In this document: positions 6,479 to 8,086 of the stretch, one piece after another
Numbering within the stretch: position 1 is the first letter of the stretch
Layout: each line of letters begins with the position of its first letter
NCBI GenBank assembly: GCA_017303735.1
Contig: JAFLCF010000188.1
Span: 1-8,086, forward strand
Direction of reading: 5' to 3'
From: Anaerolineae bacterium
Lineage (GTDB): Bacteria; Chloroflexota; Anaerolineae; Anaerolineales; Villigracilaceae
Length of the DNA stretch: 8,086 nt
Program-made: the position numbers and the translations under genes
Notes under the pieces: generated by a model
What the model was told of the DNA's origin: nothing
Seen by the model: only the letters and a program-made list of their open reading frames with translations
The model's database searches: none

Positions 6479-7549
6479 TCAACGTACTGATTTGACAAGT
6501 TCCACGCCGAGGCGGGTGATCTCTTCCAGTTTATCTGGCGGGAGGATTCCGAGGGTTGCGATGGAAACTCCTTTGGGGCTGTACATCACAACGATCTGTA
6601 TGAAACGCTCGCTCGATTGAAATTGTTGCAGCGGGTATTTTGTTCCCCATGCTGTCAGCGGTTGTTGGGTCCACGGGTTGAGGATCTGTTGTGCTTCGGC
6701 TGGGGTGTTGGTAAAGGCTGAGAAGTGTTGATCCAGCGCGGCGGAGAGAGAGGCGTAGCTATCCGCTGTTTGCAGGTTGGGAGTTTCGTCGGCGCTGAAT
6801 CCGTACATCGAAATGGATTGCTTGAACAATGCTTTGCCGAGGGAGGCGAGAAATCCGGTGCTGGATTGTCCCGCGACTTTTTGGGCGAGGAAGAGAAATC
6901 CGCTTTGGGTTTTGAAATCGGGGGAAAACCAACGCGTGCCGGGTGACGCGCCCATGCCAAATGATTGCACCTGCCAGTTGACTCCGTCTGTGACCCGCAT
7001 TTCAGTATTGGAACCCGTGTAGGCTTCTTGTTGCAGTCTTGCGGCATCTGAGCCGAGTTTGCTTGCGGCGCGGATCATGCCCACGGGCGTTTCATCCATG
7101 ACTTCGGGCAGGTTGAGGAATTCGCGCAGGCTGGATGCCCATTTTTGATGCTTTATAAAATTGTTGTCGAAATAAGTGCGGAAGGGAATCCGCTCGCCGC
7201 TTTTGAGGATGACTTCGACGCGGTAGTTGGTGGAACGAGAACCGCGCTTCCTACCCTGACTGGTAGAGGAGTCGACGCGAATGGATTCGATCTGGCTGAG
7301 AGGGATCTCTCTGACCGAATGCAGGAAGATCGAGCGATAGTTGAGGGTGAGCATGCCGGTTTGTTTATCTGCGGTGGCAGTTAGCGCATACCCGAGGAAA
7401 AGAAAAAGCAAGCCGCCACCCGCCATGAAAAAACCAGAGACGCGCGCCTCGGGGTTCATAACGATCAAATATCCGCCCCAGCCGATGCCGATAAAACCGA
7501 GTATCCAACCAATGATGGGATAATCCCTGAGTTTTAGTTCCTGATCCAT
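6479..7549 (-). CDS. Two-TM protein with PH-like domain, unknown function
   Basis: The 356-residue protein has two membrane helices at about 11-31 and 38-57. A beta-rich segment follows (about 62-128: GMLTLNYRSIF, REIPLSQIESIRVDSS, YRVEVILKSGERIPFRTYF) that resembles bacterial PH (bPH) domains found just after paired TM helices. Residues 130-356 are an unrecognised soluble region. Bacterial PH-like proteins are membrane-associated, generally of unclear role, and no catalytic motif is visible. The start is ATG 7549, with AAGGAG at 7561-7556 and 6-nt spacing; an upstream in-frame ATG at 7576 overlaps the -10 box and is rejected. It heads a probable two-gene operon with the lipoprotein gene 13 nt downstream, and follows the 7620-8027 gene by 70 nt with its own promoter between. 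Confidence 0.8.
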   Translation of the reverse strand: MDQELKLRDYPIIGWILGFIGIGWGGYLIVMNPEARVSGFFMAGGGLLFLFLGYALTATADKQTGMLTLNYRSIFLHSVREIPLSQIESIRVDSSTSQGRKRGSRSTNYRVEVILKSGERIPFRTYFDNNFIKHQKWASSLREFLNLPEVMDETPVGMIRAASKLGSDAARLQQEAYTGSNTEMRVTDGVNWQVQSFGMGASPGTRWFSPDFKTQSGFLFLAQKVAGQSSTGFLASLGKALFKQSISMYGFSADETPNLQTADSYASLSAALDQHFSAFTNTPAEAQQILNPWTQQPLTAWGTKYPLQQFQSSERFIQIVVMYSPKGVSIATLGILPPDKLEEITRLGVELVKSVR

Positions 7550-7555
7550 ACGACT

Positions 7556-7561
7556 CTCCTT
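7556..7561 (-). promoter_or_regulatory. Ribosome binding site deciding the start of the PH-like gene
   Basis: AAGGAG on the minus strand lies 6 nt upstream of ATG 7549-7547. It falls inside the longer in-frame ORF beginning at 7576, so it decides in favour of the shorter protein starting MDQELK. Confidence 0.8.
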
Positions 7562-7574
7562 TTTGTTTTCTATC

Positions 7575-7580
7575 ATTATA
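7575..7580 (-). promoter_or_regulatory. -10 box of the PH-like/lipoprotein operon
   Basis: TATAAT on the minus strand lies 25 nt upstream of ATG 7549. Expected initiation near 7568 gives a leader of about 20 nt containing the AAGGAG site. The -35 region is weak (TTGTAT at 7601-7596, spacing 15). Confidence 0.55.
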
Positions 7581-7619
7581 TGGGGAAGTGTGGAAATACA
7601 AGCTGGACAAAGGTCTTAT

Positions 7620-8027
7620 TTAAAACCCGGCGCGGATGTCAATGAAATGCGTGTCGCTGACTCCGTTGACCGTGAAGATCAATCGTCCGTGACCTTTGCC
7701 ATAAGACTCTTCGAGCTTCCAACGCCATTCACATACACCGCCTGCGTCTGCGACAGTGTCCATCTCGTGCATTCCACCCGATGGCGCGATGAAGGTCAAT
7801 TTGCAGGCTGTGCCGGGGTCGGTCTCAAGCGAAACGGTGAGATAGTTTTGGAGTAGTGCTTTATCGGGAATGGTGACTTTGTAATCTGCATCCAAAAATG
7901 ATATGGGCGTGGCAGTGGGCAGAGACTCAGGATTGCGTCCCTGCTGGATGACGCGGGCTGTAAGCAGAAGCAGGATGGCTGGTAAAAATATGAAGAGGAC
8001 GAGTCGGAATTTTCGTTTTGTGTGCAT
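7620..8027 (-). CDS. Membrane-anchored extracytoplasmic beta-domain protein
   Basis: The 135-residue protein begins with a basic stretch (MHTKRKFR) and one hydrophobic helix (about 9-24), which is either a signal anchor or an uncleaved signal peptide. A short linker (NPESLPTATP) is followed by a domain of about 90 residues. The domain is beta-rich (YLTVSLETD, CKLTFIAPSG, GGVCEWRWKLEE, GRLIFTVNG, THFIDIRAG) with two cysteines, C75 and C99, that could form a disulfide outside the membrane. The pattern of Cys, strand, Gly-rich loop and W-W motif resembles small Ig-like domains common in Chloroflexota surface proteins, but I cannot name the family. ATG 8027 has AAAGG 4 nt upstream. No clear promoter is visible in the remaining 59 bp to the window edge, so it may follow another gene. 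Confidence 0.75.
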   Translation of the reverse strand: MHTKRKFRLVLFIFLPAILLLLTARVIQQGRNPESLPTATPISFLDADYKVTIPDKALLQNYLTVSLETDPGTACKLTFIAPSGGMHEMDTVADAGGVCEWRWKLEESYGKGHGRLIFTVNGVSDTHFIDIRAGF

Positions 8028-8086
8028 TTTACCTTTAAGGGTTAATGTGACTTAATAGCCATTCCTGAATTTTATTCCACTTCTAC

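Noticed and set aside
6466..6498. TTG start extending the lipoprotein by eleven residues
   Set aside because: It overlaps the upstream gene, and the signal peptide is complete and better placed from ATG 6465.
7550..7576. ATG at 7576 extending the PH-like protein by nine residues
   Set aside because: It overlaps the TATAAT -10 box and precedes the AAGGAG site that serves ATG 7549.
1..8086. Defence island, toxin-antitoxin, prophage or transposon
   Set aside because: No nuclease, transposase, integrase or antitoxin motif, no tRNA and no target-site duplications were seen on either strand.

Overview
The window looks like chromosomal DNA from a bacterium of the phylum Chloroflexota, most likely an Anaerolineae-type organism. 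This is inferred from four things: the style of the UvrB protein, a Gram-positive-type LexA box in front of uvrB (a type I recall being reported in Chloroflexota), the Thr/Ser/Pro-rich linkers after lipoprotein or membrane anchors, and balanced base composition. No marker gene settles the taxonomy. There is no tRNA, rRNA, CRISPR array, transposase or recognisable defence cassette.

Layout. Positions 2-115 hold the last 37 codons of a plus-strand gene, followed by a perfect 18-bp hairpin terminator (171-210). A large polytopic membrane protein, probably a GT-C-type glycosyltransferase (217-2277, minus), is divergent from uvrB (2556-4595, plus). The 278-bp space between them holds a near-leaderless promoter for the membrane protein, a palindromic repeat with a 9-base period (2388-2447), and a GAAC-N4-GTTC SOS operator (2518-2529) for uvrB. 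A second hairpin (4607-4639) separates uvrB from a small two-helix membrane protein (4664-4936, DUF4190-like).

From 4980 to the right edge everything is on the minus strand. In transcription order it is a small membrane-anchored extracytoplasmic protein (8027-7620), a two-TM protein with a PH-like domain (7549-6479), a lipoprotein with an apparent TIM barrel (6465-5554), a nested palindrome cluster (5491-5532) and a bacteriohemerythrin (5411-4980) with its own promoter. The PH-like and lipoprotein genes are 13 nt apart and probably form one operon.

How the genes relate. uvrB is the only gene with a certain function (nucleotide excision repair), and its operator predicts DNA-damage induction. 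The three envelope proteins on the right may work together at the cell surface, but nothing in the sequence gives a reaction. The hemerythrin is an O2-binding-type protein with one altered iron-ligand position. I see no convincing novel multi-gene system. The points most worth checking are the SOS box, the periodic repeat, the hemerythrin ligand change and the envelope cluster.
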